Shown here one piece after another: positions 9,549 to 18,283 of a stretch of DNA of 64,000 nucleotides. The notes under the pieces were generated by a model, which did no database searches, was not told the DNA's origin, and was given only the letters and a program-made list of their open reading frames with translations. The stretch spans positions 1 to 64,000 of the forward strand of contig CALVCQ010000004.1 of assembly GCA_944326115.1 (NCBI GenBank), read 5' to 3'. How positions within the stretch are numbered: the stretch's first letter is position 1; each line of letters begins with the position of its first letter. The stretch is from Candidatus Gastranaerophilales bacterium (GTDB lineage Bacteria; Cyanobacteriota; Vampirovibrionia; Gastranaerophilales; Gastranaerophilaceae). The position numbers and the translations under genes were made by a program.

Positions 9549-10145
9549 ATGACAAAAAAGACAGTAATTATAGATTATGATGCAGGTAATCTGAAAAGTA
9601 TAGGAAATATGCTGAAATTTTTAGGAGAAGATTTTGTTATATCTTCTCAAGCCGATGTTATAAAAAATGCAAAACGCATAATCTTCCCGGGACAGGGGCA
9701 TTTCCGTCAGTCAATGGAAAATCTTGAAAGAAAAAAACTTATTGAACCTATAAAAACAGCCCTGCATTACGGCATTCCTTTTCTCGGGATATGTCTGGGT
9801 TTACAAATACTTTTTGAAAAGAGTGAAGAAGCCCCAAATTGTGAAGGTTTGTCCGTACTAAAAGGAGAAGTCAAAAAATTCAACTCCGGCAAAGTTCCTC
9901 AAATAGGCTGGAACAAGATTCAAACAACTCAAAACAATACTTTTTTAAAAGATGATTTTTTCTATTTCGTAAATTCATATTATGTAGACCCTTACGACAA
10001 AACAGTTGTATCCTCTACAGCAAATTACGAAATTGACTTTTGTGCATCAATACAAAAAGACAATCTGACAGCAGTACAATTTCATCCTGAAAAAAGCGCA
10101 AATGCAGGGATGGAATTTTTTAGACTATGGATTGCTGGTTCTTAA
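9549..10145 (+). CDS. hisH: Imidazole glycerol phosphate synthase, glutaminase subunit HisH
   Basis: Releases ammonia from glutamine for HisF in histidine synthesis. The class I glutaminase nucleophile is Cys82 in GICLGLQ; the catalytic His179 and Glu181 lie in FHPEKS. The N terminus VIIDYDAGNLKSI is typical. At 198 residues it is full length. Its partner HisF and the rest of the his pathway are not in the window, so the gene is split from its usual operon here. It directly follows the aminotransferase. Confidence 0.95.
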   Translation: MTKKTVIIDYDAGNLKSIGNMLKFLGEDFVISSQADVIKNAKRIIFPGQGHFRQSMENLERKKLIEPIKTALHYGIPFLGICLGLQILFEKSEEAPNCEGLSVLKGEVKKFNSGKVPQIGWNKIQTTQNNTFLKDDFFYFVNSYYVDPYDKTVVSSTANYEIDFCASIQKDNLTAVQFHPEKSANAGMEFFRLWIAGS

Positions 10146-10295
10146 ATTATTTGTATTAATAAAATTTATTAAAGAATTCATGCTGTCTTTTAGAAGATAG
10201 CCGTTCTTTATCGTTGTCGCTCTTATTTTTAAGTTGAATAACGTAAAATTTACATCATCATCCAACTTAAAAAATCTTTTTTCTTCATTTGTCAT
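10125..10295 (-). CDS. Candidate small protein, 56 residues
   Basis: A short minus-strand frame with ATG at 10293-10295, GAAGAG a few bases upstream, and a stop overlapping the end of hisH by 21 bases. The product begins MTNEEKRFFKLDDD and has a charged start and a mixed hydrophobic/Asn-rich remainder. It occupies most of the otherwise empty gap 10146-10441. Not recognised; supported only by start context and plausible composition. The rest of the gap (10296-10441) holds only AT-rich upstream sequence of the next gene. Confidence 0.35.
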   Translation of the reverse strand: MTNEEKRFFKLDDDVNFTLFNLKIRATTIKNGYLLKDSMNSLINFINTNNLRTSNP

Positions 10296-10441
10296 AATGC
10301 TCTTCTTTTTACTAAAACCTTATATATTTATAAAAACAATTTAATGTTTCATATTACAAAGTCAAAGAAAATCGTAATAAATGTTTACAAATAAGAAAAT
10401 ACCAATTTGTTATATTTATTCAGTTGAACTATAATTTTGCT

Positions 10442-11209
10442 ATGAAAAAGACATTATGCCTGATGATTACAACTGCGTTAATGTGCATAGCAGCAAATTA
10501 TGCAAGTGCAAATAATGCACCTGTTCCAGCGGGAATAAAAACAGACAGCAGCAAAATATTTTTCAACGAAACAAAGCCTGCCGAACCGCAGCTTAGAAAA
10601 AAAATTGATTCAATTGAATCTAACAACAAGGTTAATAACAATAAAAAAAGCAACAAACAAAAAGAGCCTCCTGCTGTTACACAGGATAAGAAGGATTCTT
10701 TTCAAGACATACGCAATCAGGCAAAAATTTTATATAATGCAAATAAGCCTGATGAAGCAATAAAACTTTTTAGTACAATACCTGACAGTGAAAAGATATC
10801 TGATGACTGGCTTATACTGGCAAATATATCACAGGATAAAGACAAAATTGTTGATGCCGTATTTTATTTGAAAAAAGCTATTCAAGCAGATGAAAAAAAT
10901 TACAAGGCTCATTACAATCTGGGTAACCTGTATTACTACGACAACAAGTATAATATGGCGCTGAACGAATACAAGAAAGTATTAAAAATAAAAAAAGATT
11001 TTGCATATGCGTATTACAATAAAGGATGCTGTTATTTAAAGAAAAAAAGCTGGTTTAATGCAAAATATGAATTCGGACTTGCTATAAAAGCGAACCCGGA
11101 AGAACCGTCTTTTTACTACAATCTTGCATACACCTATAAAATGATGAAAAAAGAAAAAAAAGCACAGGAAGCATTGGATATATACAACAAATGTATGACT
11201 CAACAGTAA
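10442..11209 (+). CDS. Exported TPR-repeat protein
   Basis: Start at ATG 10442 gives a clean signal peptide (MKKTLCLMITTALMC then small residues to about 23); the frame also extends to a TTG at 10424. A low-complexity Lys/Asn linker (about 45-75) precedes a helical region with at least three TPR-like units, including AHYNLGNLYYYDNKYNMALNEY and AYYNKGCCYLKKKSWFNAKYEF. A Cys at 16 could make it a lipoprotein, but the lipobox is poor. Likely a periplasmic or outer-membrane-associated scaffold. A hairpin with a T-run follows. Confidence 0.8.
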   Translation: MKKTLCLMITTALMCIAANYASANNAPVPAGIKTDSSKIFFNETKPAEPQLRKKIDSIESNNKVNNNKKSNKQKEPPAVTQDKKDSFQDIRNQAKILYNANKPDEAIKLFSTIPDSEKISDDWLILANISQDKDKIVDAVFYLKKAIQADEKNYKAHYNLGNLYYYDNKYNMALNEYKKVLKIKKDFAYAYYNKGCCYLKKKSWFNAKYEFGLAIKANPEEPSFYYNLAYTYKMMKKEKKAQEALDIYNKCMTQQ

Positions 11210-11298
11210 AATATCAGTCAGTCGGGTAATATAAAAAACTCAAAAAATGAGTATTATTATATATAACATTTAATTACCCAGACACGATCCAGCTATTT

Positions 11299-11330
11299 AC
11301 CCGCAGGTATTTCCTCGGGTTTCTTTTTTT
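11299..11330 (+). terminator. Probable intrinsic terminator after the TPR gene
   Basis: A 5-bp GC-rich stem ACCCG/CGGGT with a 12-base loop is followed by TTCTTTTTTT. It lies about 90 bases after the TPR gene and just before the rplU promoter. Confidence 0.55.
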
Positions 11331-11350
11331 ACAAAGGCTTTACAATCAAG

Positions 11351-11379
11351 TTGACACTGTAGTGTGTGCTTGTTAAACT
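11351..11379 (+). promoter_or_regulatory. Sigma70-type promoter for rplU-rpmA
   Basis: TTGACA (perfect -35) and TAAACT are separated by 17 bases, about 140 bases ahead of the rplU start. This gives the transcript a long 5' leader. Confidence 0.7.
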
Positions 11380-11428
11380 AAACTTACTGATATGTTAGAT
11401 AGGTAAGCTGTCTTAAAATGCCGGGGGT

Positions 11429-11498
11429 GGCGCACAGGTATTGAGTTTGCTTGTAGCTGCTCAGATATAAATAAGTGAATTCCCTCTGCTACAGCGCC
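11429..11498 (+). promoter_or_regulatory. Structured 5' leader of rplU (candidate r-protein autoregulatory element)
   Basis: Between the promoter and the rplU ribosome site is a GC-richer segment with nested complementary arms: GGCGC (11429-11433) with GCGCC (11494-11498), and inside it GTAGC (11453-11457) with GCTAC (11488-11492). The structure closes just before AAAGGA. Autogenous control of L21-L27 operons by leader RNA is known in other bacteria; that this leader does so is inferred from position and pairing only. The rest of the gap 11210-11517 holds the terminator and promoter listed separately. Confidence 0.4.
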
Positions 11499-11517
11499 TC
11501 AAATGAAAGGAAAAGAA

Positions 11518-11886
11518 ATGTACGCAATAGTTGAAACAGGCGGAAAACAGTACAAATTAGAAGAAGGTCGCTACGTTGATATTGAACTTATCGACGGCGA
11601 AGAAAATGACAAAGTTGTCTTTGACAAAGTAGTTATGCTCGTAAACGGTGCAAAATCCAAAGTAGGTGCACCTTATGTTGACAAAGCAACTGTAGAAGGC
11701 AAAATCGTTAAACACGATAAAGATAAAAAAGTTATTGTTTTTAAACAAAGAGCAAAAAAAGGCTACAGAAAAAAACAAGGACACAGACAGTTCTTTACAA
11801 GAGTAATGGTTACAAAAATCAGAACTACAGCAGCAAGAACTAAAGCTGCAGCCGCAGAAGCAGAAGCACCGGCTGAAGAAGCATAA
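11518..11886 (+). CDS. rplU: 50S ribosomal protein L21
   Basis: Large-subunit protein that binds 23S rRNA near L20. The start is set at ATG 11518 (MYAIVETGGKQY, the canonical N terminus) with AAAGGA upstream; an ATG five codons earlier is in frame but removes the spacing. The core ends near residue 103 (TRVMVTKI). A C-terminal Ala/Glu/Lys-rich tail of about 18 residues is appended. Followed by rpmA after 136 bases, the standard L21-L27 order. Confidence 0.97.
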   Translation: MYAIVETGGKQYKLEEGRYVDIELIDGEENDKVVFDKVVMLVNGAKSKVGAPYVDKATVEGKIVKHDKDKKVIVFKQRAKKGYRKKQGHRQFFTRVMVTKIRTTAARTKAAAAEAEAPAEEA

Positions 11887-12022
11887 ACCGTTGTCATTCT
11901 GAAATTGCAGTTGCTTTTATTACAAAAAGAAAAGATACTGCAATGAAGAATGAGAAATAGTATTTCAGAATCACCGGTATTATCCGGACAGAATATAATA
12001 AAAATTACAAGGAGAAATAAAA

Positions 12023-12277
12023 ATGGCACATAAGAAGGGCGTAGGCTCATCAAAAAACGGTCGTGACAGCGAAAGTAAACGACTCGGCGTAAAAAAATTC
12101 GGCGGAGAACAGGTTCTTGCCGGTAATATCATCGTTCGTCAAAGAGGTACAAAATTCCATCCGGGTAACAACGTAGGCATCGGTAAAGATGATACTTTGT
12201 TTGCTTTGATTGACGGCAAAGTTGTTTTTGAACCTCACCGACGTGACAGAAAACAGGTGAGCGTTTACGCTGTTTAA
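12023..12277 (+). CDS. rpmA: 50S ribosomal protein L27
   Basis: The 84-residue product begins directly with [20 protein letters not shown]. It therefore has no N-terminal extension of the kind processed by the Prp protease in Firmicutes. The L27 N terminus reaches the peptidyl-transferase centre. AAGGAG precedes the ATG at good spacing. A strong terminator follows at 12295, ending the rplU-rpmA unit; no obg follows here (it is at 47390). Confidence 0.97.
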   Translation: MAHKKGVGSSKNGRDSESKRLGVKKFGGEQVLAGNIIVRQRGTKFHPGNNVGIGKDDTLFALIDGKVVFEPHRRDRKQVSVYAV

Positions 12278-12294
12278 ATATAAATGTAACTAAC

Positions 12295-12332
12295 AAAAAA
12301 GAAGACGAATTAAACAGTTCGTCTTCTTTTTT
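12295..12332 (+). terminator. Intrinsic terminator of rplU-rpmA
   Basis: A 15-bp perfect stem (AAAAAAGAAGACGAA against its complement) with an 8-base loop; the 3' arm ends in a T-run. The flanking A-run means it could also act on the minus strand for the broken gene at 12386. Confidence 0.9.
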
Positions 12333-12385
12333 GTTGTTTTATAATTATCTTTTATTTTTGTTTACTGTGTATTGCTTCTTAATAT

Positions 12386-13527
12386 TTATTGGAATATGCC
12401 TCCTCCGTATAGGTAGCTGCTCATTGAAGGCAGCTTGAAATGTTCCGTGATCACCGGTAAGCCATCACGGTAGTATCCCATATCTTCTTTTACCACGCCA
12501 TATTCAATTTTTAGACGTTCATAAGGAATTATCTTTACTTCTTTTGTTCCGTCTTTTGAAATTTTGGTTATTATACAGTTATTTGTTTTATGTCCAAATC
12601 TGTCGGATTCAGGATGAAACTTGAGACGTGTACCATCTGCATATTTTATATTTAGTTTTTTAAGCTCTTTTAAGTCCTTAAGATTATCTAAGTTGTAGGA
12701 ACATTCATAAGAAAAACTTGTTACAGGATTATAATTATTATAGCTATTTGGTTCAATGCCTTCATTCGTATATCTTACTTCTACCTGATTGCCTTTTTGG
12801 TAGCTGTATAATATTTTGTTTCTTCTCGCATGTTAATTACTTTGCCTTGGTATATCCAACCACTATTTGCATCTACTTTGCTGTCACTGCTCCAGTGTCT
12901 TATTTGGACTTTTCCTTTGTTATTACGATATTCTTTAATGGTACCGTCTGATAAATATACTAAATTATGATCTTCTGTATTTACTTTATTTACAATAAAT
13001 GGTTTATCAGATTCTACTTTTTTATTGTTAACTTTTTGGGACGTTATAGATTTGCCTGTATCATCATATTTTATCAATACCTGTTTACCTGTAGTATCTG
13101 AATATGTGCTTACCGGTTTATTTGTCTTTGGGTTGTATTTCGTGTGTCTCACTTCACCTGAAAGCAGTTCGACTTTTGCTTCTATAAGATTGCCGTTAGG
13201 ACTTACTATTTTTTCCATTACAGTACCATTTTGGTTGACATGCCTTGTTTTAGTATTCCCATTGGGTAATTCTGTTTTTACTGTTCTTCCTTTTTTAACA
13301 TTTTTTAGTCTAAGCGATAGACTGTCTTTTGCAGTTGTTAGTGCAGCCATTTCTTCTGCTGTTTTACCTTTAAATTGTGCAACTTCTGCCTGTACTTTGC
13401 CTATTTCTTTTTGTGCTGCTTCAACTACTTTATTAATTGCTTCAATTGCTGATTCTTTGCTTACTCCGCCTAAAGTCTTATTTTTTAAAAGAGACAATGC
13501 TTCTTCACCAATTCTTTCTAATCCCAT
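12386..13527 (-). pseudogene. Frameshifted Rhs/YD-like repeat protein, lineage-type
   Basis: The intact first part (13527 to 12781) starts at ATG 13525-13527 with AGAAAGG upstream. It has a coiled-coil region (about residues 15-75), then short repeats such as NGNTKTRHVNQNGT, SGEVRHTKYN and DTGKSIT that resemble the YD/Rhs beta-strand pattern. It ends at a premature TAG at 12781. Immediately around 12810 the reading continues in another frame (GNQVEVRYTNEG) for about 130 more codons to a stop at 12386. A single A lost from the A-run in ACAAAATAT would join the two. The full protein would be about 380 residues. The break may be a real inactivation, phase variation or a sequence error. The 178-bp repeat begins 28 bases upstream. 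Confidence 0.7.
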
Positions 13528-13555
13528 AGCAATCCTTTCTATAATTGTTATAAAT

Positions 13556-13733
13556 ATTTTCATATTGTCAACTGACTCCGACTACTTGTTGAACCTGTGC
13601 AATAAGCAAGTTCAATATTTAACAATAAGTCCGGCACAGTCAACAAGCGCATGGGGTCACTTCCGTAAAATGCTAGACTCGGCGCCACTCGCACTCCGTG
13701 TACCACTCCTACAAGCGAGGTCCCACTCAGACA
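13556..13733. repeat. 178-bp dispersed repeat, copy 1
   Basis: Identical base for base to 47191-47368 and in the same orientation. It is visibly GC-richer than its surroundings. A long imperfect stem forms from 13585-13600 (CTTGTTGAACCTGTGC) with 13634-13647 (GCACAGTCAACAAG), 14 pairs with a 2-base bulge and a 33-base loop. The innermost ends read TGTC...GACA. On the minus strand the far edge contains TTGACA, a perfect -35 box, pointing toward the gene at 12386. Open frames cross it on both strands, but these look like by-products. The remaining 183 bases to pnp show nothing else. Confidence 0.95.
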
Positions 13734-13916
13734 ATCTATATAGACTAAAACATTAAAAAAACAAATTATTGTGTTATTTTATTCACTAGCCTGCAATTTG
13801 TAAAAAATTATTAAGAAGCTGTTTTTTCTTAAACAGATTGTTCAAAAGCACATGTTTAATATATACTTTAAAAGAACACAGTAAAAGTGCAAGTAGAAAA
13901 GAAAAAGGAAAAAAAC

Positions 13917-16046
13917 ATGGTAGATGTTAAAAGAATTGAAATTCCTGTCGGTGACAAAACTGTTACCATTGAAACAGGAAAGTATGCCAAATCTGCGAGC
14001 GGTTCGGTAGTAGTACGTTGCGGCGATACAATGCTGCTGGTTCATGCTGTAGTAAGCCCTGAACCCAGAGTCGGGATAGACTTTTTCCCGTTGTTGATTG
14101 ATTACGAAGAAAGAATGTCGGCTGTGGGAAGAATACCCGGCGGATATAACAGAAGCGAAGGTAAAGCTTCCGATAAAGCTATTCTTATTTCAAGATTGAT
14201 AGACAGACCAATAAGACCGTTATTTCCGAAAGGTTACAGAAATGATGTACAAATTGTGGCACAGCTTGTAAGTCTGGATCATGAAAATCAGCCGGATACT
14301 CTTGCAATGCTGGGTGCTTCTGCTTCTTTAATGCTTACGGAAGCTCCGTTTGAAGGTCCGATTGGTGCTGTAAGAGTAGGCAGAATTGACGGTCAATTTG
14401 TTGCAAATCCATCTTATGCAGTTGCAGCAAAATCTGATATAGATATTGTCGTTGCAGGTACACATGATTCGGTAATTATGGTAGAAGCAGGTGCAAAATT
14501 TGTTACGGAAGACGATATTATGAATGCTGTTGAATTTGCACAAAAAGAAATAGCAAGACAATGCGAACTGCAAATTCAGTTTATGAACGATTGCGGTGTT
14601 GTTAAACCTGAATTTGTAAATCCTTATGACACAACAACAATTGCAAAAATAATAAATGACATAGCTTATGACAAAGTTACGGAAGCTTATCATGATTTTG
14701 ACAGAGAAGGCAGAAAAGCCAAACTTGATGAAGCTAAAAAAATGGTCAAAGCAGAATTTGATTCTTACGGTGATGACCACGAAGCAAAAATCATGATGGC
14801 AGAAACAGGTATTGACTTTGTTGCCGAAGAATTTAAGGCTCTTGAAAAGAAAATCATGAGAAAAATGATTAAAGAAGAAAGAGTCAGAGCAGACGGTCGT
14901 AAATTTAACGAAGTTCGTCCAATATGGTGTGAAGTAGGTGTTGTACCGAGAGCACACGGTTCCGCTGTATTTACAAGAGGACAGACTCAAATCTTGTCTG
15001 TTGCAACTCTTGCTGGTCCGGGTATGGCACAAGAACTTGACGGCGTCGACCCTGAAACTAAGAAGACATTTATGCACAAATATATCTTCCCGGGCTTTTC
15101 TGTTGGTGAAGTTAAGCCGCTGAGAGGTCCCGGCAGACGTGAAGTGGGTCACGGACATCTTGCTGAAAGAGCAAACGTACCGGCGCTACCTTCCCAGGAA
15201 GAATTTGGTTATACAATAAGAGTTACATCTGATGTTTTGGAATCCAACGGTTCAACATCAATGGGTTCCACCTGTGCAACTTCAATGGCATTGATGAATG
15301 CAGGTGTTCCCGTTAAATGCATGATTGGCGGTGTTGCAATGGGATTAATCAAAGAGCCTGATGAAGACATCGTTTTAACAGATATTCAAGGTATTGAAGA
15401 CTTCCTTGGCGACATGGACTTTAAAGTCACAGGTAATGATGACGGAATTACTGCTCTTCAAATGGATATGAAAGCCAAAGGTATTTCTAATGAAACATTG
15501 AGAAGAGCATTGCTTCAAGCTAAAGAAGGCAGATTACATATTTTAGGCAAGATGAGAGAAGTAATCACAGAACCGGCAAAAGAAATGTCACCATATGCAC
15601 CCAGAATTCATACAATGAAGATTGCTAATGAAGACATAGGCGCAGTAATCGGACCCGGCGGTAAAAATATCAGACATATCATAGAATGTTCAGGTGCGGA
15701 AATTGATATTCAAGACGACGGTACCGTTACTATCACAAGCAACGATAAAGAAGGCACCGATATCGCTATCAGAATGATTGATGCAATTACTTTCAAACCG
15801 GAAGTCGGTATGGTCAGAAAAGGTAAAGTAGTCAGAATTATTCCTATCGGAGCGTTTGTAGAACTTGCACCCGGTAAAGACGGAATGGTTCATATTTCGC
15901 AAGTATGCCATGAAAGAATTGAATCAATTGAACCGCATTTGAATGTAGGTGACGAAGTCATTGTCAAAGTAATTAAAATAGATGACAAAGGCAGAGTTAA
16001 CCTCACTATCAAAGGTGTTACTGACGAAGAAAAAGCATCTGTTTAA
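13917..16046 (+). CDS. pnp: Polyribonucleotide nucleotidyltransferase (PNPase)
   Basis: 3'-5' phosphorolytic exoribonuclease and degradosome component. I choose ATG 13917 (MVDVKRIEIP) with AAAAGG upstream rather than GTG 13887. Two RNase PH domains are visible, the first starting near residue 15 and the second near 320 (RADGRKFNEVRPI). A KH domain follows with IGAVIGPGGKNIRHI near 563, then an S1 domain ending near 705 (GAFVELAPGKDGMVHIS). Length of about 709 residues is normal. The frequent partner rpsO is not adjacent. A 16-bp terminator follows. Confidence 0.97.
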   Translation: MVDVKRIEIPVGDKTVTIETGKYAKSASGSVVVRCGDTMLLVHAVVSPEPRVGIDFFPLLIDYEERMSAVGRIPGGYNRSEGKASDKAILISRLIDRPIRPLFPKGYRNDVQIVAQLVSLDHENQPDTLAMLGASASLMLTEAPFEGPIGAVRVGRIDGQFVANPSYAVAAKSDIDIVVAGTHDSVIMVEAGAKFVTEDDIMNAVEFAQKEIARQCELQIQFMNDCGVVKPEFVNPYDTTTIAKIINDIAYDKVTEAYHDFDREGRKAKLDEAKKMVKAEFDSYGDDHEAKIMMAETGIDFVAEEFKALEKKIMRKMIKEERVRADGRKFNEVRPIWCEVGVVPRAHGSAVFTRGQTQILSVATLAGPGMAQELDGVDPETKKTFMHKYIFPGFSVGEVKPLRGPGRREVGHGHLAERANVPALPSQEEFGYTIRVTSDVLESNGSTSMGSTCATSMALMNAGVPVKCMIGGVAMGLIKEPDEDIVLTDIQGIEDFLGDMDFKVTGNDDGITALQMDMKAKGISNETLRRALLQAKEGRLHILGKMREVITEPAKEMSPYAPRIHTMKIANEDIGAVIGPGGKNIRHIIECSGAEIDIQDDGTVTITSNDKEGTDIAIRMIDAITFKPEVGMVRKGKVVRIIPIGAFVELAPGKDGMVHISQVCHERIESIEPHLNVGDEVIVKVIKIDDKGRVNLTIKGVTDEEKASV

Positions 16047-16050
16047 TATA

Positions 16051-16087
16051 AAAACGGGTATTTATTGTTGAAATAAATACCCGTTTT
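16051..16087 (+). terminator. Intrinsic terminator of pnp
   Basis: A perfect 16-bp stem (AAAACGGGTATTTATT and its complement) with a 5-base loop, the 3' arm ending TTTT. Confidence 0.9.
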
Positions 16088-16114
16088 ATTGTGTATAAAA
16101 GTTGGAGTTTATAA

Positions 16115-16915
16115 ATGTATAAAAAAGTTAAATTTTTAATTTACGCCTCATTCTTTTTATTTTTTATATTGTCTTTTGTTATTTTACAGAATACAACATC
16201 ACAGGTAGCGCAAAAAAAGGAACAGGGAAAAATTGAGCAGGATTTAGTCACAAAAACAGATAGATACAAAAAGCTCAATGAAGAAAGAAACAGAAGAATA
16301 CAGGAACAACACACGACTGAAAGTCAAGCCCCATACGATTATACAACAGAACCTGTAACAGTAACAGAAACAACGCCTAACCAACCGCAAGTTGAAAATG
16401 GCAATTATTCAGCAACTAACAATAACACTCAAAATATTGAGGAATATATTCCTGATAATGACAAAATAGAAACTAAAAATTCCGAAAAAAGTTTAGAGCA
16501 ATTGTATTTAGAAACGAACGGCGCTGCAGCAGAAGGATACACTCTTTGTAACAAATTTGTTTTTGACAATAACAATTACGCAATAATATCAGTTGATGAT
16601 ACAAGATATGCTTCTGAATACTCAAACTATATAAATCGTAAATTTTATATTTACAAACAAATTGATAATAAACTGGTACGGATACATTATCTGTTTGATA
16701 AGTCAATATCAAGAACAGTGGATTCAATACCGGAAATTCAAACAGAAACCAATAAATACGGAGTAAAAATCACTTATAACGTAAAACCGCAAATTACAAG
16801 GACAGTAAACAGTAATATATTATTAAACAGCGGATACCAGTTCAATGATATTCCAGCTTTAACAACCAACCCGAAAAACACAGAAACGCAGGAGTTTAAT
16901 AAAGCCGAAAACTAA
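16115..16915 (+). CDS. Membrane-anchored hypothetical protein
   Basis: Not recognised. A single N-terminal transmembrane segment (about residues 6-25) is followed by a charged coiled-coil stretch (33-65), a Thr/Asn/Pro-rich linker (66-125) and a globular C-terminal domain containing NKFVFDNNNYAIISVDD and several short strands. The topology suggests an inner-membrane anchor with the bulk outside the cytoplasm. GGAG precedes the ATG. It lies between the pnp terminator and the pyrH promoter, so it is probably transcribed alone. Confidence 0.75.
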   Translation: MYKKVKFLIYASFFLFFILSFVILQNTTSQVAQKKEQGKIEQDLVTKTDRYKKLNEERNRRIQEQHTTESQAPYDYTTEPVTVTETTPNQPQVENGNYSATNNNTQNIEEYIPDNDKIETKNSEKSLEQLYLETNGAAAEGYTLCNKFVFDNNNYAIISVDDTRYASEYSNYINRKFYIYKQIDNKLVRIHYLFDKSISRTVDSIPEIQTETNKYGVKITYNVKPQITRTVNSNILLNSGYQFNDIPALTTNPKNTETQEFNKAEN

Positions 16916-16934
16916 CTATAATAACAAATTGTGA

Positions 16935-16963
16935 TTTACAGTTTAAAAATTTTTCTGTATAAT
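16935..16963 (+). promoter_or_regulatory. Sigma70-type promoter for the pyrH operon
   Basis: TTTACA and a perfect TATAAT are separated by 17 bases, ending 31 bases before the pyrH ATG. Confidence 0.7.
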
Positions 16964-16994
16964 CGAAGGTATACAAAATTGAACAGGATAAAAA

Positions 16995-17720
16995 ATGAGC
17001 GACGGTCTAAAATATAAAAGGGTTTTGCTAAAAGTAAGCGGTGAAGCGTTGCTGGGAGATCAAGAGTTCGGCATTGACCAGAAACCAGTAGAAATGATTG
17101 CAAAAGAAATAAAAGAAGCACACGATATGGGTGCAGAAATTGCTGTTGTAGTCGGAGGCGGGAATATTTTCAGAGGAATGAAAAATTCTGCAAAACTAGG
17201 TATGGATCAAGCTTCCGGGGATTATGTAGGTATGCTTGCTACGGTTATGAATGCTATCGCTCTGCAAAGTGCACTGCGAAAACTTAAAGTTTCGTGCAGA
17301 GTACAAACAGCAATTGATATGGATAAAATAGCAGAGCCTTATATCCGTTTCAAAGCAATCCGGCATCTTGAAAAAAACAGAGTTGTTATTTTTGCTGCAG
17401 GAACAGGCAATCCTTTCTTTACAACAGATACCGCAGCAGCACTAAGAGCCTCCGAAATAGATGCGCAGATTATGCTAATGGCAAAAAACGGCGTAGATGG
17501 GGTCTATTCTGATGATCCCAGAACAAATGCGCAGGCAAAAAAATATGACAGAATATCTTATGATGATATAATTGTTAAAGGTTTAAAAGTTATGGATACT
17601 GCATCTTGTGCATTGTGCAAGCAAAATAAAATACCTATTATAGTCTTTGATTTTGCTGCAAAAGGCAGTATTACTAAAATTTTACATGGTGAAAATATAG
17701 GTACTTTTGTAGGAGAATAA
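16995..17720 (+). CDS. pyrH: UMP kinase
   Basis: Phosphorylates UMP to UDP. The amino-acid-kinase fold is shown by [11 protein letters not shown] at the N terminus and the glycine-rich [11 protein letters not shown] near 50-60. [11 protein letters not shown] near 160-172 forms the nucleotide pocket. 241 residues, normal length. It is first in a tight run pyrH-frr-cdsA-rnc-rpe; the pyrH-frr pairing is highly conserved. A good promoter lies just upstream. Confidence 0.97.
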   Translation: MSDGLKYKRVLLKVSGEALLGDQEFGIDQKPVEMIAKEIKEAHDMGAEIAVVVGGGNIFRGMKNSAKLGMDQASGDYVGMLATVMNAIALQSALRKLKVSCRVQTAIDMDKIAEPYIRFKAIRHLEKNRVVIFAAGTGNPFFTTDTAAALRASEIDAQIMLMAKNGVDGVYSDDPRTNAQAKKYDRISYDDIIVKGLKVMDTASCALCKQNKIPIIVFDFAAKGSITKILHGENIGTFVGE

Positions 17721-17722
17721 AC

Positions 17723-18283
17723 ATGACAGTTGAAGAAATGCTATCAAACGGCACTGATAAAATGGAAAAAGCCGTAGCAGCTTTAAAAAAAGAATTCGGT
17801 CAAATCCGAACAGGCAGAGCAAATCCGCTTATTTTAGACAAAGTCGTGGTAGATTATTACGGAGTACCAACTCCTTTGAGACAAATGTCACAAGTCGGTG
17901 TACAGGATGGTCAAACTCTTGTAATTACGCCCTATGATAAATCAATTATAAAAGAAATTGAAAAAGCAATGATAAAAGCAGAATTGGGAATTACACCGAA
18001 CTCTGACGGGATTGTTATAAGACTTACATTTCCTCCTTTGACTGAGGACAGAAGAAAAGAAATCTGCAAGGATGTAAAAAAAGCGGCAGAAGATGCAAAA
18101 GTAGCCATAAGAAATATCCGAAGAGATATGACTGATGAGCTCAAAAAAATTGAAAAAGCTGACAACCTTCCGGAAGATGCAGTAAAGGATAATCAGGATA
18201 AAATTCAAAAGATAACGGATAAATATGTAAAAATCATTGATGACCACGCTGCAGAAAAAGAAAAAGAGGTTATGACTGTATAG
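17723..18283 (+). CDS. frr: Ribosome recycling factor
   Basis: With EF-G it splits the post-termination ribosome. The 186-residue protein shows the typical LKKEFGQIRTGRANP segment at 24-38, the hinge region near 30 and 105, and the C-terminal helix of domain I. It follows pyrH by 2 bases, and its stop overlaps the GTG start of cdsA by one base, so translational coupling is likely. Confidence 0.97.
   Translation: MTVEEMLSNGTDKMEKAVAALKKEFGQIRTGRANPLILDKVVVDYYGVPTPLRQMSQVGVQDGQTLVITPYDKSIIKEIEKAMIKAELGITPNSDGIVIRLTFPPLTEDRRKEICKDVKKAAEDAKVAIRNIRRDMTDELKKIEKADNLPEDAVKDNQDKIQKITDKYVKIIDDHAAEKEKEVMTV

Noticed and set aside
12786-12830. Programmed -1 frameshift in the Rhs-like gene
   Set aside because: No typical X-XXY-YYZ slippery heptamer with a following stem was seen; a lost A is simpler.
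13025-13756. Long plus-strand open frame over the Rhs-like gene and repeat copy 1
   Set aside because: It is antisense to a gene with a good start context, and its C-terminal part is simply the translation of the 178-bp repeat, which also appears at 47200. No ribosome site.
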